Source: Bog-793 sp963761425 (GTDB lineage Bacteria; Actinomycetota; Acidimicrobiia; Acidimicrobiales; Bog-793). From it: DNA of 64,000 bases. Below, piece after piece: positions 9,319 to 18,886 of the stretch. A program made the translations under genes and the position numbers. Position 1 is the stretch's first letter. Each line of letters opens with the position of its first letter. The notes under the pieces were generated by a model, which saw only the letters and a list, made by a program, of their open reading frames with translations, had not been told where the DNA came from and did not search any database. The DNA lies in the NCBI GenBank assembly GCA_963761425.1, contig CAVXGQ010000005.1, positions 62,001 to 126,000 of the forward strand. The letters are read 5' to 3'.

Positions 9319-9756
9319 TCGGATACGGCTCCTCCGGGGAGGGTGCCGCCACGCAGGCTTCCCCTGTGGAGTGCGCCCTCCGGATCATGACGCCGAGACC
9401 GTTCCCCCAACCCGATTGGTTGGCTCGGTCGGAGTTCCGTGAGCATCGCTCGATCTCCCGGCGACTCTACGGCGCAGGCCCTGGTGCGAGACCAGATCGG
9501 GCGGCGGGCGCTGCCAGGCAGGGAACCGCACTTGCTCGGTGTCGAACCTTCCGGGGGTCCTTGTGAAGTCCGATTCCAGCGATCGGTTCGCTGCTCGGGC
9601 GGGTCTTCCGTGCGACGTGTCGCGCGTGGGTGGCAATCCCGCCCCCCAAGGGACCGTCGTCGTGGAATGACCTGGAACTGCTGATCGAGAACGACTTCGG
9701 GTCGCGGTGCGAGACTGATCTCCGGTCGACGGGGCCGAGACGAGGAGTTCAGATTC
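9319..9756. other. 438-base non-coding gap
   Basis: I see no supported gene or repeat. It should contain the promoter of the 9757 dehydrogenase. Confidence 0.4.
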
Positions 9757-10671
9757 ATGGCGACGGTGTTGGTGACTCGGCGCTTGCCTGACGGTGCACT
9801 CGTTCCGCTCGCGGCTCATCAAGTCAGGATGCGATCCGACGATTCTCCCTACAGCCATTCGGAACTGGTCCGGGCCGTCGGCGACGTCGACGGCATCGTG
9901 TGCGTTCTCACCGATCGAGTGGATGCCGAGGTACTCGGTGCGGCCCCGCGCCTGCGGGTGGTCGGCAACATCGCGGTCGGTCTCGACAACGTCGACACGG
10001 ATGCCGCGCGTGCCGCCGGCGTACAGGTGATCAACACGCCGGGCATTCTCGACGAAACCACGGCGGACCTGGCCTTTGCCTTGATCCTCGCGGCGAGTCG
10101 TGGCTTTTCGGACGCCGAGCGTGACCTTCGCGCCGGTCGCTGGCGGGGCTGGAGCCTGCTCGACCACCTCGGCCGGGACGTCAATGGAGCGACGCTCGGA
10201 CTGGTCGGCTACGGGCGGATCGCCCACGCGGTCGCCCGTCGGGCCGCCGGGTTCGACATGACGGTCCTGCACTGGTCGCACCGGGACACCGGTGAGCCCG
10301 GATTCGTGGAGAACCTCGATGACCTGCTGGTGCAAAGCGACATCGTGAGTCTTCACGTCCCCCTGGACGAGTCAACCCGCCACCTGATCGGGGCCCGCGA
10401 GCTGGCCTTGCTCGGTCCGAACTCCGTCATCGTGAACACCGCCCGGGGTGCCGTCGTCGACGAGGAGGCGCTCGCCGACGCCCTCGAGCGTGGGCAGATC
10501 TTCGCGGCGGGGATCGACGTGTATTCCGACGAGCCGCGCGTGACGCCGGCTCTTCTGCACGCACCGCGCACGGTGCTCCTGCCGCACATCGGCAGCGCAT
10601 CGCTCGCCACCCGCCGTCGCATGGCCCTCCTGGTGACGAATGGCGTGGCCGCCGTGCTCGCTGGTGCCTAG
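9757..10671 (+). CDS. D-2-hydroxyacid dehydrogenase, glyoxylate/hydroxypyruvate reductase type (304 aa)
   Basis: NAD(P)H-dependent cytosolic reductase. The nucleotide-binding motif is GLVGYGRIAHAVA (GxGxxA rather than GxGxxG). The catalytic Arg lies in NTARGAVVDE, the Glu in DVYSDEP and the His in LLPHIGSAS, all in the expected order. Length is slightly short for the family (about 310-340). It ends five bases before a glycerate kinase gene. The pair would turn glyoxylate or tartronate semialdehyde/hydroxypyruvate into glycerate and then phosphoglycerate. Phosphoglycerate dehydrogenase (SerA) is an alternative, but no ACT regulatory domain is present and the neighbour argues for glycerate metabolism. 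Confidence 0.87.
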   Translation: MATVLVTRRLPDGALVPLAAHQVRMRSDDSPYSHSELVRAVGDVDGIVCVLTDRVDAEVLGAAPRLRVVGNIAVGLDNVDTDAARAAGVQVINTPGILDETTADLAFALILAASRGFSDAERDLRAGRWRGWSLLDHLGRDVNGATLGLVGYGRIAHAVARRAAGFDMTVLHWSHRDTGEPGFVENLDDLLVQSDIVSLHVPLDESTRHLIGARELALLGPNSVIVNTARGAVVDEEALADALERGQIFAAGIDVYSDEPRVTPALLHAPRTVLLPHIGSASLATRRRMALLVTNGVAAVLAGA

Positions 10672-10676
10672 CCGAG

Positions 10677-11675
10677 ATGCGCGTCCTGGTGGCGCCCGAC
10701 AAGCTACGCGGCACGCTGAGCGCTGGCGCCGCGGCCCGGGCCCTTTCCGAAGGTCTCACCGCGGCCGGCGCCCAGACGGCCAGCCTGCCTCTTTCAGACG
10801 GAGGCGAAGGTTTCCTGGAGGCGCTGGGCGGTGCGAACCGGACCGCCGAGGTTCGGAACGCCTTCGGTGCGGTGGTGGAAGCTCCGTGGCAGTTGCGCGC
10901 CGGGCGGGCGGTCCTCGAGTCGGCGATCGTCATCGGGTACCTGCCGGGGATTGACCCCGATCCCTCGCAAGCTGAAACCGCGACAAGCTACGGCCTCGGC
11001 GAGCTGATCGCCGTGGCGCTGCGCGACGGTGCCCGGCAGATCAGTGTCGGGCTGGGCGGCTCGGCGACGACCGATGGTGGGGTCGGTGCCCTGGAAGCAC
11101 TGGCCGGGTTCGTCCCCTTCGGCGCTCGCGGCGAGATCGTGCTCGCCACCGACGTGACCACGGGCTACTTGGACGCGGCCCGCGTCTTCGGGCCGCAAAA
11201 GGGCGCCGATCCGGCCGCGGTCGCCCGGTTGGAACGACGCCTTACCGTCCAGGCGGAGCTGCTGCGGAAACGGTTCGCACGCGATGTCCGCCTGGTCCCC
11301 GGGGCCGGGGCGGCCGGTGGTCTCGCCGGTGGGCTGTGGGCAGCCGGGGCGCGCATCGTGCCGGGATTCGAATTCGTGGCCGAACACGTCGGCCTCGCCT
11401 CCCAGGTCGCGGCGGCGGATCTGGTCGTGACGGCTGAGGGCCGTCTCGACCGCACCTCGTTCCAGGGCAAGGTGGTCGGCGGGGTGCTGGCGGAGGCGGC
11501 GCGCGCCGACGTGCCGGCGGTGGTGGTGGCCGGAACGGCCGACCCCTCGGCGGCTCGAGCTGCCCCGGCACGGGTCATCGACTTGTCGGAGGAGTTCGGC
11601 GAGGAGCGGGCGACCCGGGCGACCGCCGACTGTCTGCATCGGGTCGCCCGGCTCATCCTCGAGACCGGCTGGTGA
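10677..11675 (+). CDS. Glycerate kinase, GlxK/GarK family (332 aa)
   Basis: Phosphorylates D-glycerate, most likely to 2-phosphoglycerate. Family motifs are present: VLVAPDKLRGTLSA at the N-terminus, LPLSDGGEGF, the VGLGGSATTDGG glycine-rich loop, VFGPQKGAD and VVTAEGRLDRTSFQGK near the active site. At 332 aa it is somewhat shorter than the usual 370-380. The acceptor side of the family is compressed between residues 60 and 110 (FGAVVEAPWQLRAGRAVLES). It follows the dehydrogenase by five bases, so the two form an operon for glyoxylate/glycerate salvage. Confidence 0.9.
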   Translation: MRVLVAPDKLRGTLSAGAAARALSEGLTAAGAQTASLPLSDGGEGFLEALGGANRTAEVRNAFGAVVEAPWQLRAGRAVLESAIVIGYLPGIDPDPSQAETATSYGLGELIAVALRDGARQISVGLGGSATTDGGVGALEALAGFVPFGARGEIVLATDVTTGYLDAARVFGPQKGADPAAVARLERRLTVQAELLRKRFARDVRLVPGAGAAGGLAGGLWAAGARIVPGFEFVAEHVGLASQVAAADLVVTAEGRLDRTSFQGKVVGGVLAEAARADVPAVVVAGTADPSAARAAPARVIDLSEEFGEERATRATADCLHRVARLILETGW

Positions 11676-11676
11676 A

Positions 11677-11700
11677 GGGTCGAGTGACGAGAGTCGACCC
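11677..11700. terminator. Possible terminator hairpin between convergent genes
   Basis: A seven-base inverted repeat (GGGTCGA with TCGACCC, ten-base loop) directly follows the glycerate kinase stop and sits between convergent genes. There is no T-run, so it is only a weak candidate. Confidence 0.35.
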
Positions 11701-11796
11701 CTATGCAGGGCGCAAGACGCTTCGGCTCCGCCAGGGCCGCGGTCCCGTGCGCGGTGGCCCGAGGAGATACCGGCCGATTCCGGATCGTCGAGCCGG

Positions 11797-13122
11797 TTAG
11801 GACCCGGCAGCCGGCGGTCCGAGGTCTGATCGATACAGGTGGCAGGCCACCTCCACCCGCCCGGCTCCGTCGCCGAACGGACGCAGGGAGGGATCGAAGC
11901 TGTCATTGAAACGGATCGCGACGCCCCCCGGGCGCGGCTCGGTCGAGGCGATGCCCCGCCAGAACGGATCGTCGGGGCTCGCGGCGCGGTGCTCTTCCAG
12001 CAGGGCGGCGACATCGGCCGCACTGTGGCCGGAGGCGCAGGGCAGCAAGGCGACCGGTGACGGCGCGTCAAGCCCGTCGAGGTTGCCGACGATGGCCCGC
12101 TCGCGCTGGAACTCGTCCGGGCCGAGCTTCGCCCAACGTTCTTCGAGCAAGGTACGTAGGTCGCGGCTCTCCCACCCGCAGGGTTCGAACGCCCGGGGGC
12201 AGCGAGGATGGAAGGAGCAGCCGAGCGGCGGCACGGCGGCATCCGGCACCTCGCCGCGGGGGAGGTCGCGCGGCACGTGGTGGTGAGGGTCCGGTTCGGG
12301 GATCGCCTCGAGCAGAGCCTTGGTGTACGGGTGCCGGGGATGAGCGTAGACGTCGGTTGCCGCACCGATCTCGACGATCCGCCCGAGGTACATGATCGCG
12401 ATGCGATCGCAGAAGTAGTGGGCGGTGGCGAGGTCGTGGGTCACGTAGAGATAGGTCAGCCCGAGGTCGCTCTTCAGTGTGTCCATGAGCTGGAGGACCT
12501 TGGCCCGCACGCTCATGTCGAGCATGGAGACCGGTTCGTCGGCGATGACGAGCTCGGGACCGAGGATGATCGCCCGGGCCAGCACGGCGCGTTGCTTCTG
12601 GCCGCCGGAGAGGTCGCTCGGGTACTTGCGAAGGAAGCGGTCGACGGGCACGAGGCCGACGCGTTCCAGCGTCTCGCTGACGAGCCGTTGCACCTGCCGG
12701 TCGTCGCGGGCGAGGCCGTGGATGCGCAGGGGGTGGCCGACCGCTTCGAGGATGGTCATCGCTGGGTTGAGCGATGCATGCGGATCCTGGAAGATGAGCT
12801 GCATCCGCTTTCGCAGTGGTCGGAAGCGTCGCTCCGAGAGTCCGGAGATCGTCACCCCGTCCAGCGCGATCGACCCCGAGGTGATGTTCACCAGGGAGAG
12901 CACCCCCCGCGACAAGGTCGTCTTGCCGCTTCCCGACTCGCCGACCAGCCCGAGCACCTCGCCGCGGTGCAGCTGGAAGCTCACCCCGTCGACGGCTTTG
13001 ACCGATCCGGTGTCGTGGCCGAGCATCCGCTGGAGAAAGTTGCCGCGCAGCCCGAAGTGGATCTTCAGATCGCGCACATCCAGCAGGACCGGGGCGTTCG
13101 AGAGATCAGGCTTCGTCGGCAA
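11797..13122 (-). CDS. Dipeptide/oligopeptide ABC importer ATPase, DppF/OppF type with C-terminal extension (441 aa)
   Basis: ATPase of the peptide importer encoded at 11797-17873. It shows Walker A GESGSGKTT, Q-loop LIFQDPHASLNP, signature LSGGQKQR, Walker B LVIADEP and switch His VTHDLA. The peptide-transporter C-terminal motif CSFHPRCPRAFEPC follows. About 110 further residues (to GPPAAGS) extend past this motif, making it longer than usual DppF (about 330 aa). The frame begins at a TTG that overlaps the preceding gene by 17 bases, indicating coupling. The tail has no recognised domain. Confidence 0.88.
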   Translation of the reverse strand: MPTKPDLSNAPVLLDVRDLKIHFGLRGNFLQRMLGHDTGSVKAVDGVSFQLHRGEVLGLVGESGSGKTTLSRGVLSLVNITSGSIALDGVTISGLSERRFRPLRKRMQLIFQDPHASLNPAMTILEAVGHPLRIHGLARDDRQVQRLVSETLERVGLVPVDRFLRKYPSDLSGGQKQRAVLARAIILGPELVIADEPVSMLDMSVRAKVLQLMDTLKSDLGLTYLYVTHDLATAHYFCDRIAIMYLGRIVEIGAATDVYAHPRHPYTKALLEAIPEPDPHHHVPRDLPRGEVPDAAVPPLGCSFHPRCPRAFEPCGWESRDLRTLLEERWAKLGPDEFQRERAIVGNLDGLDAPSPVALLPCASGHSAADVAALLEEHRAASPDDPFWRGIASTEPRPGGVAIRFNDSFDPSLRPFGDGAGRVEVACHLYRSDLGPPAAGS

Positions 13123-15151
13123 TGCCGATCTCCTCCCGCTCGAGCGGGACGCGGGCCTCTGGTGTCAGCTGGTCGAACGGACCGTGGAGCCAACACTCCG
13201 CCAGGTGTCCCGGGCGCACCTCGGTGCCGATCGGCACCTCGTCCCGGCAGATCCGCATCGCCGCCGGGCACCGGGGGTGGAAGCGGCATCCCGGCGGTGG
13301 GTCGACGAGGTCAGGCGGCGCACCGGGAATGAAGTGGAGCTCGCGTGTCGACAGAGAGATCGTCGAACGCATGAGCTCCTGGGTGTAGGGGTGCTCCGGA
13401 CGGCCGAAGATGTCGTCCACGGTGCCCTGCTCGACGATGCGCCCCGCGTACATCACCGCGACGCGGTCGCAGGACTCCGCGACGATGCCGAGGTTGTGCG
13501 TGATGAGCAGCAGCGAGGTGTCGAAGTTGTTCTTCAGGTCGGCGATGATGGAGAGGATCTGCGCCTCGACGAGCACGTCGAGGGCCGTCGTCGGCTCGTC
13601 GGCGATGACGAATCTCGGGCGGAAGACGAGAGCCAGCGCGATCATGATCCGCTGCCGCATGCCGCCCGAGAACTCGTAGGGGTAGTTGCGGAACCGCGTC
13701 GGCGGGATGCCGACCCCCCCGAGGGCTTCCAGAGAACGCCGTCGCACCTCGGCGTCGGAGATGTCCGGTTCGTGGGTTCGCAGTGCTTCGGCGAAGTGCT
13801 CGGAGATCCGCATGAGCGGGTCGAGGCGGGTCATCGGTTCCTGGAAGACGAGTCCGATCTCCGGCCCACGGATTCTCCGCATCTCGGCCTGGCTGGCCTT
13901 GACCAGGTTGCGCCCCCCGAAGTCGACGACGCCGTCCCGGGTCGCTCCCGCCGGCAGCAGGCCGAGGATCCCCCGTCCGAGGGTCGACTTTCCGCAACCG
14001 GATTCGCCGACCAGCCCGAGGGTTTCGCGCTCGCGGATCTCGAAGCTCACGCCGTCGACGGCGTGCACCGGACCTCGGTCGGTCCCGTACCAGACGCGCA
14101 GGTCGCGCACCCGGATGACCGGGTTGGCGATGGCGACCGCGGTGGTGGTCGCCTGGCGCTGCCCGCCGGGCAGGGCGTAGGAGCGGTGGTTCGGCCGGCG
14201 CAGAAGGGGGTTGTAGCTGTCGTTCAGCCCCTCACCGACGAGCGTCAGCCCCGTGACGAGCAGGATGATGGCGATTCCCGGGAAGAGCCCGGTCCACCAG
14301 AAGCCGGCCTGGGCATCCGAGATGCCCCGCGAGATGTCGTATCCCCATTCGGCGGCGACCGAGGGGTCCATGCCGATGCCGAGGAACGACAGTCCGGCGA
14401 GCGTGAGGATTGCGTCGGCGGCGTTGAGCGAGGCGACGACCGGGACTGACTGGATGACGTTCGCGAAGACGTAGCGACGGATGACCGTGCGTGGTTTGGC
14501 ACCGAGGGCGCGGCCCGCCTCCACGTAGGACTCCTCGCGCACCGACAGCACGCTGTTGCGGACGACACGGAAGTACTGCGGGATGTAGACGACGGTGATC
14601 GCGATCGCCGCGGTGAACACACCGCCGCCGACCGAGTTCTGCAGAAGAAAGGCGATGACGATAGCGAGCAGCAGGTAGGGGAAGGCGAAGATGGAGTCGT
14701 TGAATAGAACCAAAGCCCGGTCGAGCCAGCCACCGAAGTAGCCGGAGATCAACCCCAGCGGGACGCCGATGACGACGGAGAGCGCCAGGGCGAGCACGAC
14801 GACCTCGATCGAGGTGCGCGCCCCGTAGATGACTCGGGAAAGGACGTCCTCGGAGACGACCGTGGTGCCCATCCAGTGCGCCGCCGAGGGCGCGCCCTGC
14901 TGGGGGAATCGCACCCCGTGCGCCATGTACTGGTTGAACCCGTAGGGCGCGATTTGCGGCGCGAAGACGGCGAGCACGATGAAGAACAAGGTGATGGCGG
15001 CGCCGGTCCAGAAGATCCAGCGCGGCAGACCGCGGGCCGCGAGCAGCGGAGCGATCGCGTGGTGGATCCCGCGCATCCGCGGCGTTCCTTCGTTCAGCGG
15101 TTCATCCAGCACGCCTCTTGTCGCCACCGTGACCTGCGCCGTGGTCGCCAT
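13106..15151 (-). CDS. Fused peptide-importer permease (DppC) and ATPase (DppD), 681 aa
   Basis: A single polypeptide joins two subunits that are usually separate. Residues 1 to about 320 are a DppC/OppC-type permease: an N-terminal cytosolic part, six membrane segments, and the coupling loop near EAGRALGAKPRTVIRRYVF. After a linker (NHRSYALPGGQRQ), an ATPase begins near residue 342. It has Walker A GESGCGKST, Q-loop LVFQEPMTRLDP, signature FSGGMRQR, Walker B FVIADEPTTALD, and the C-terminal GCRFHPRCPAAM motif. No stop or frameshift separates the halves. Its ATG overlaps the DppB stop (TAATG). Such fusions are known in Actinobacteria. Confidence 0.9.
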   Translation of the reverse strand: MATTAQVTVATRGVLDEPLNEGTPRMRGIHHAIAPLLAARGLPRWIFWTGAAITLFFIVLAVFAPQIAPYGFNQYMAHGVRFPQQGAPSAAHWMGTTVVSEDVLSRVIYGARTSIEVVVLALALSVVIGVPLGLISGYFGGWLDRALVLFNDSIFAFPYLLLAIVIAFLLQNSVGGGVFTAAIAITVVYIPQYFRVVRNSVLSVREESYVEAGRALGAKPRTVIRRYVFANVIQSVPVVASLNAADAILTLAGLSFLGIGMDPSVAAEWGYDISRGISDAQAGFWWTGLFPGIAIILLVTGLTLVGEGLNDSYNPLLRRPNHRSYALPGGQRQATTTAVAIANPVIRVRDLRVWYGTDRGPVHAVDGVSFEIRERETLGLVGESGCGKSTLGRGILGLLPAGATRDGVVDFGGRNLVKASQAEMRRIRGPEIGLVFQEPMTRLDPLMRISEHFAEALRTHEPDISDAEVRRRSLEALGGVGIPPTRFRNYPYEFSGGMRQRIMIALALVFRPRFVIADEPTTALDVLVEAQILSIIADLKNNFDTSLLLITHNLGIVAESCDRVAVMYAGRIVEQGTVDDIFGRPEHPYTQELMRSTISLSTRELHFIPGAPPDLVDPPPGCRFHPRCPAAMRICRDEVPIGTEVRPGHLAECWLHGPFDQLTPEARVPLEREEIGIADEA

Positions 15152-16179
15152 TAGTAGCGCACCCGCGGGTCGATCCAGGCGTTCAACAGGTCGATGACGA
15201 GACTGATCGCGACGACCGCCAGCGCGAACACCGTGATGATCCCCTGGACCGCGATGTAGTCACGGGCTTCGAGATAGTAGATGAGCTGGTTGCCAATTCC
15301 CGGCCAGTTGAAGGTTTCTTCGGTGAGGACCGCGCCGGACAGTAGCAGCGCGGCCTGAAGCCCCGTCACCGTGATGATCGGAACGAGGGCGTTGCGGAAG
15401 GCATGGCGGACCACGACGGCGCGCTCTTTCAGCCCCCGGGCGCGGGCAGCCTCCACGTAGTCACCCTTCATCGTCTGGATGACGTTCACGCGCACCAGTC
15501 GGAGCACCACCCCCGAGATCACCAGTCCGAGCGTCATCGCCGGAAGGACGAGGTGGGCGAGAAGGTCCGGCAGGTCCCCCCACTGCCCGTCGATCATGGC
15601 GTCGATGATGGGGATGTTGGTGTGCGGGATGAGGGTGGCCTGGATGATGACGCTCGATTCGCTGGAGGTCGGCAGCCAGTTGAGGATGTGCCCGAACAGC
15701 AGCTGGGCGAGCAGTCCGAGGAAGAAGACCGGCGCCGCGTAGATGACGATGCCGAAGATCCGCGCCGAGGCGTCCACCCAGGTGTCGCGCATCCGTCCGG
15801 CGAGCATGCCGAGCGGGATGCCGACGACGATCGCGACGAACATCGCCGCCACGGTGAGCTCGAGGGTGGCGGCGCCGTTCTGGGCGATGATCTGAGTGAC
15901 CGGTCGGTGGTCGGTGAGCGACGTGCCGAGGTTGCCAGTGAACACCTGCCTCAGGTACTCGCCGTACTGGACGAGGAGGGGCTTGTCGTAGCCGGCGGCA
16001 CGCTCTCGGGCCGCGAGCTGGACCGGCGTGAGGTGTCCGCCGAGCGCCGCCAGGATGGGGTTTCCCGGCGCCACCCGCATCAACATGAACACGAGCGTCA
16101 GCAGGATCAGCACCATCGGCAGCACGAGCAGGAGCCGCGTGATGAGGTACCGGCGCAGTGAACCCGTCGACGAGGCCAA
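15151..16179 (-). CDS. Peptide ABC importer permease, DppB type (342 aa)
   Basis: Membrane subunit paired with the DppC part of the fusion protein. It starts with the family signature RRYLITRLLLVLPMVLILLT, has six hydrophobic segments, and carries a coupling loop near EAARARGLKERAVVVRHAFR. The TTG at 16179 is chosen because AAAGGA lies nine bases upstream. The longer frame from TTG 16212 would begin inside a strong intergenic hairpin. Its stop overlaps the next ATG by one base. Substrate is probably di- or oligopeptides, with nickel less likely. Confidence 0.87.
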   Translation of the reverse strand: MASSTGSLRRYLITRLLLVLPMVLILLTLVFMLMRVAPGNPILAALGGHLTPVQLAARERAAGYDKPLLVQYGEYLRQVFTGNLGTSLTDHRPVTQIIAQNGAATLELTVAAMFVAIVVGIPLGMLAGRMRDTWVDASARIFGIVIYAAPVFFLGLLAQLLFGHILNWLPTSSESSVIIQATLIPHTNIPIIDAMIDGQWGDLPDLLAHLVLPAMTLGLVISGVVLRLVRVNVIQTMKGDYVEAARARGLKERAVVVRHAFRNALVPIITVTGLQAALLLSGAVLTEETFNWPGIGNQLIYYLEARDYIAVQGIITVFALAVVAISLVIDLLNAWIDPRVRY

Positions 16180-16206
16180 GTTGAGGGTTCCTTTCGAGGT
16201 CCGGGC

Positions 16207-16245
16207 CCCCAAGGAGGCCGGGAGTCGGGCCCGGCCTCCTTGGGG
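16207..16245 (-). promoter_or_regulatory. 16-bp perfect hairpin between binding-protein and permease genes
   Basis: Bases 16207-16222 pair perfectly with 16230-16245 around a seven-base loop. It lies between the solute-binding-protein stop (16254) and the chosen dppB start (16179). Without a U-run on the transcribed strand it more likely acts as a partial terminator or mRNA stabiliser. The other ABC operon of this window has a matching hairpin in the same place. Confidence 0.7.
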
Positions 16246-16253
16246 TCATCCGG

Positions 16254-17873
16254 CTAGGACTTACCGACCAGCCAGAAGCGGAACGTGTAGGAGGCGTCGA
16301 GCGTCGACTTGACGCCGGTCACGTTGTCGCGCACCCCCGCGACCTGGCCTCCCTGCCAGATCGGGATGAGCGGCGCGTCCTCGGCCGTCAGCATCTGGAG
16401 CTTGGCGAACGCCGTGTTCCGGACGGACTGGACCGTGGAGGCTTCTTCTTGGGCGATGTAGGTGTTCACCATCTTGTTGCAGTAGTGGTTGACCATCCAC
16501 TCGGCGTCGCACAGGTAGAACGGACCCGTGTAGTCGTCGGCGTCTGGGTAGTCCGGGAACCATCCGAACAGCGAGACCCCGTACTGGTTGGTCGTCCCGG
16601 CCTGTACGTACGTCGACCAGGCGGCGGTGTTCAGCGACACGTTGAGCAGACCCCCGGTGTCAAGCTCGCGCTGCAGCTCGGTCGCGAGGTCCTCGTCGCC
16701 GTAGTGGTCGGTGTTGTACCACAGGGTGAACGCCACCGGGGTCTTCACACTGGCCGCCTTGAGGACGGCCTTGGCCTTCGCAAGGTTTGGAGACGTGCCG
16801 TACACGTCGGCGAACGAATTGATGTGGCCCGCGAGCGCGTCGGCGATGATCGAGTAGAGCGGCTTGACCGTTCCCCTGTAGACGTCCTTCGCGATGTCCT
16901 GGCGGTTGATGAGGTAGGCGACCGCCTGACGGATGGCATGCTTCTGCGCCGCGGTCGAGCCGGGCTGGACCTTCAGGTTGAAGACGATGTAGCGGATCTC
17001 GATTCCCTCGCCCTGCAGGACCATGACGCCCTTGGTCTTTTCGAGGGCGAGGATCTGGGTCGGGCTCAGCTCGCGGTAGGCGATGTCGACCGCACCTGAC
17101 TCGATGTCCGAAACGAGCGTCGTGGCGTTCTCCTCGTAGCGCACGATGAACTCGCTGTTGTGCAGGACGTCATTCCCGCCGTAGTGAGGATTCGGCTTGA
17201 GCACCGCGAGCTGATCCGGCGTGTACGAGGCAAGGTAATAGGGGCCGGATCCGATGATCTTCCCGACAGCCGATGGTTGCACTGACGTGAATGAGTAGAC
17301 CTTTTTGTCGACGATGGCGCCCGCTCCGGTCGTGAGCACGTCTGGCCAGGCCGCGTCGGCGCTCTTGAGCTTGAACGTGACCGTGTTCCCCGAATAGCTC
17401 ACGCTCTTCATCGGCGCGATAAGGCTGATGGGACCGGTGGAGGTGGCCATCTTGTTGATGCGGTTGAACGAGTACGCCACGTCGGCAGCGGTCACCGGAT
17501 CGCCGTTCGAGAAGAACTGGTTCGGCTTGACCGTGCAGACGTAGGTGGTTGCTCCCGTTCCCTTCCACGCGCAGGTACCCGCGTCGGAGACGATCGTGGT
17601 GGTGCTGGGTATGTACTTGAGCAGCGTCTGGTAGACGTTGTAGATGATCGTCCAAGACGGCAGGTCGTAGGAGTCGGCTGGGTCCAGGGACGTGATGCGG
17701 TCGGTTGTCCCCAAGGTCACCGTGACGTTGGGAGGAGCGTGGTGCGTGGCAGGCCGCGCCACGGCGCCACTGGTGCCCGCCCAGGCCGTGACCGGAACGA
17801 TCAGCGCAACTCCCACGGCAACGCCTGCCAAGCGGCCAAGGGTCGATCGGGTCAGTCGTCTGTCTCGTTGCAT
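16254..17873 (-). CDS. Peptide ABC importer solute-binding protein, SBP_bac_5 family (539 aa)
   Basis: Exported ligand-binding protein for the importer below it. The N-terminus (RLTRSTLGRLAG, hydrophobic core, VTAWAGTSGA) is a signal peptide without an obvious lipobox. The mature protein has family features: TDRITSLDPADSYDLPSW, SNGDPVTAADVAYSFNRI, GSGPYYLASYTPDQLAVLKP and a C-terminal SLFGWFPDYPDADDYTGPF segment. Length matches DppA/OppA (about 530). ATG 17873 has a GGGGGAAAG ribosome site. It is the first gene of a four-gene minus-strand operon. Confidence 0.92.
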   Translation of the reverse strand: MQRDRRLTRSTLGRLAGVAVGVALIVPVTAWAGTSGAVARPATHHAPPNVTVTLGTTDRITSLDPADSYDLPSWTIIYNVYQTLLKYIPSTTTIVSDAGTCAWKGTGATTYVCTVKPNQFFSNGDPVTAADVAYSFNRINKMATSTGPISLIAPMKSVSYSGNTVTFKLKSADAAWPDVLTTGAGAIVDKKVYSFTSVQPSAVGKIIGSGPYYLASYTPDQLAVLKPNPHYGGNDVLHNSEFIVRYEENATTLVSDIESGAVDIAYRELSPTQILALEKTKGVMVLQGEGIEIRYIVFNLKVQPGSTAAQKHAIRQAVAYLINRQDIAKDVYRGTVKPLYSIIADALAGHINSFADVYGTSPNLAKAKAVLKAASVKTPVAFTLWYNTDHYGDEDLATELQRELDTGGLLNVSLNTAAWSTYVQAGTTNQYGVSLFGWFPDYPDADDYTGPFYLCDAEWMVNHYCNKMVNTYIAQEEASTVQSVRNTAFAKLQMLTAEDAPLIPIWQGGQVAGVRDNVTGVKSTLDASYTFRFWLVGKS

Positions 17874-18621
17874 CTTTCCCCCTTCACTTGAGATATAGCC
17901 CGCCCCGACGACAATCGAGGCTTGTTGGCTTACAGGAGATCCCTAGGGCTGACCTGCAGGAACGCAACGCGTGCATGTTCGCACACGTTGGCAGATCAAG
18001 CCAGATGGCAGGTTCAGTGGCGGTGCGGCCGTGGCGACCGTTCCCGTCGCAGGGTGCGAGAAGCGACGGGCCTTGCATGGCAGTTCACGACCGGCGACAC
18101 CTGTCGGACAGGGGTAGTCGGCAGTCTTGCGTGGTGCCGGGTCGTCATTGTCGGGGGCTCTTCGGCGGGACTTGGTTGGCCCGACACATCCTGGGGGGAT
18201 CCGGTGCAATCCGGTCTTCGTCGGCCGTGGTCCCAGTCGAGTCGTCACTGGGATGGAGCTGCGGGTCAGGGGCCGGCCGCAACGAGGGTGAGGGTGACGT
18301 TGACTGCATCGGCGTCGCCAGCTCGTGGCTCTGCGCCCGGGAAGAGGGGCGTAGCAGCGCCAGCTTGTCTTCCGGGCGGCCAGGCGGGGAGGGTGCATCG
18401 GTCGCCCGGACCGGTTCTACGACCCGGGCCGCCGTCTCGTTCAGCCACCGACTGCCTGGTCGACGATCGGAGATCCTTTGGGCCGGACGACCCGGGGGAT
18501 TGACGACTTCTCATGGCGCCGAGCACCGCGGCCGCGGCCGCACCTCAAACCGGTGTCGCCGCGGATCTCGTTCACGGCGCGGGATGGCGCCCTTGAGGAA
18601 TTGAACGAATTGGAGACCGGA
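17874..18621. other. 748-base gap without a supported gene
   Basis: This holds the promoter of the peptide-importer operon. Forward frames across 17888-18604 lack ribosome sites and protein-like composition, and I call nothing. Confidence 0.4.
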
Positions 18622-18741
18622 TCAGCCGACGTGTCCAGCAGCAGCCTTCGAGGCTTCCTTTGACTTCTTGGCGGCGCGCTTTTCTTTCACGCTCCGCCCC
18701 GGTTTCTTGTTGCTCGTCTTCTTCGGTGACTTGTCCGCCAT
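18622..18741 (-). CDS. Small, very basic protein (39 aa)
   Basis: Translation from ATG 18741 (AAGGA seven bases upstream) gives a 39-residue protein. It begins MADKSPKKTSNKKPGRSVKE, and about a third of its residues are Lys or Arg. Similar short MADK..KKPGxSxKEKRAxKK proteins are widespread in Actinobacteria and have no established role; nucleic-acid binding is plausible. A 414-residue frame running back to 19866 contains it but is antisense to the GH3 gene and is rejected. Confidence 0.65.
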   Translation of the reverse strand: MADKSPKKTSNKKPGRSVKEKRAAKKSKEASKAAAGHVG

Positions 18742-18886
18742 GGCGGGGTCCTTTCCCATCGGCCGGTTGATCCCGATTGTCGCGTAACGCGCCTCGTCGT
18801 GCTCCCCGTGTCTCCCACTCATGATATGGCCGCGACGTAGTTGAATCGGCGGAAAGCACGCTGCCACCTGACTTGCCCCGTCACAG

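Noticed and set aside
11839..15154. Large plus-strand frames (up to 656 codons) opposite the peptide-importer genes
   Set aside because: They are shadows of conserved ABC genes with shuffled composition.
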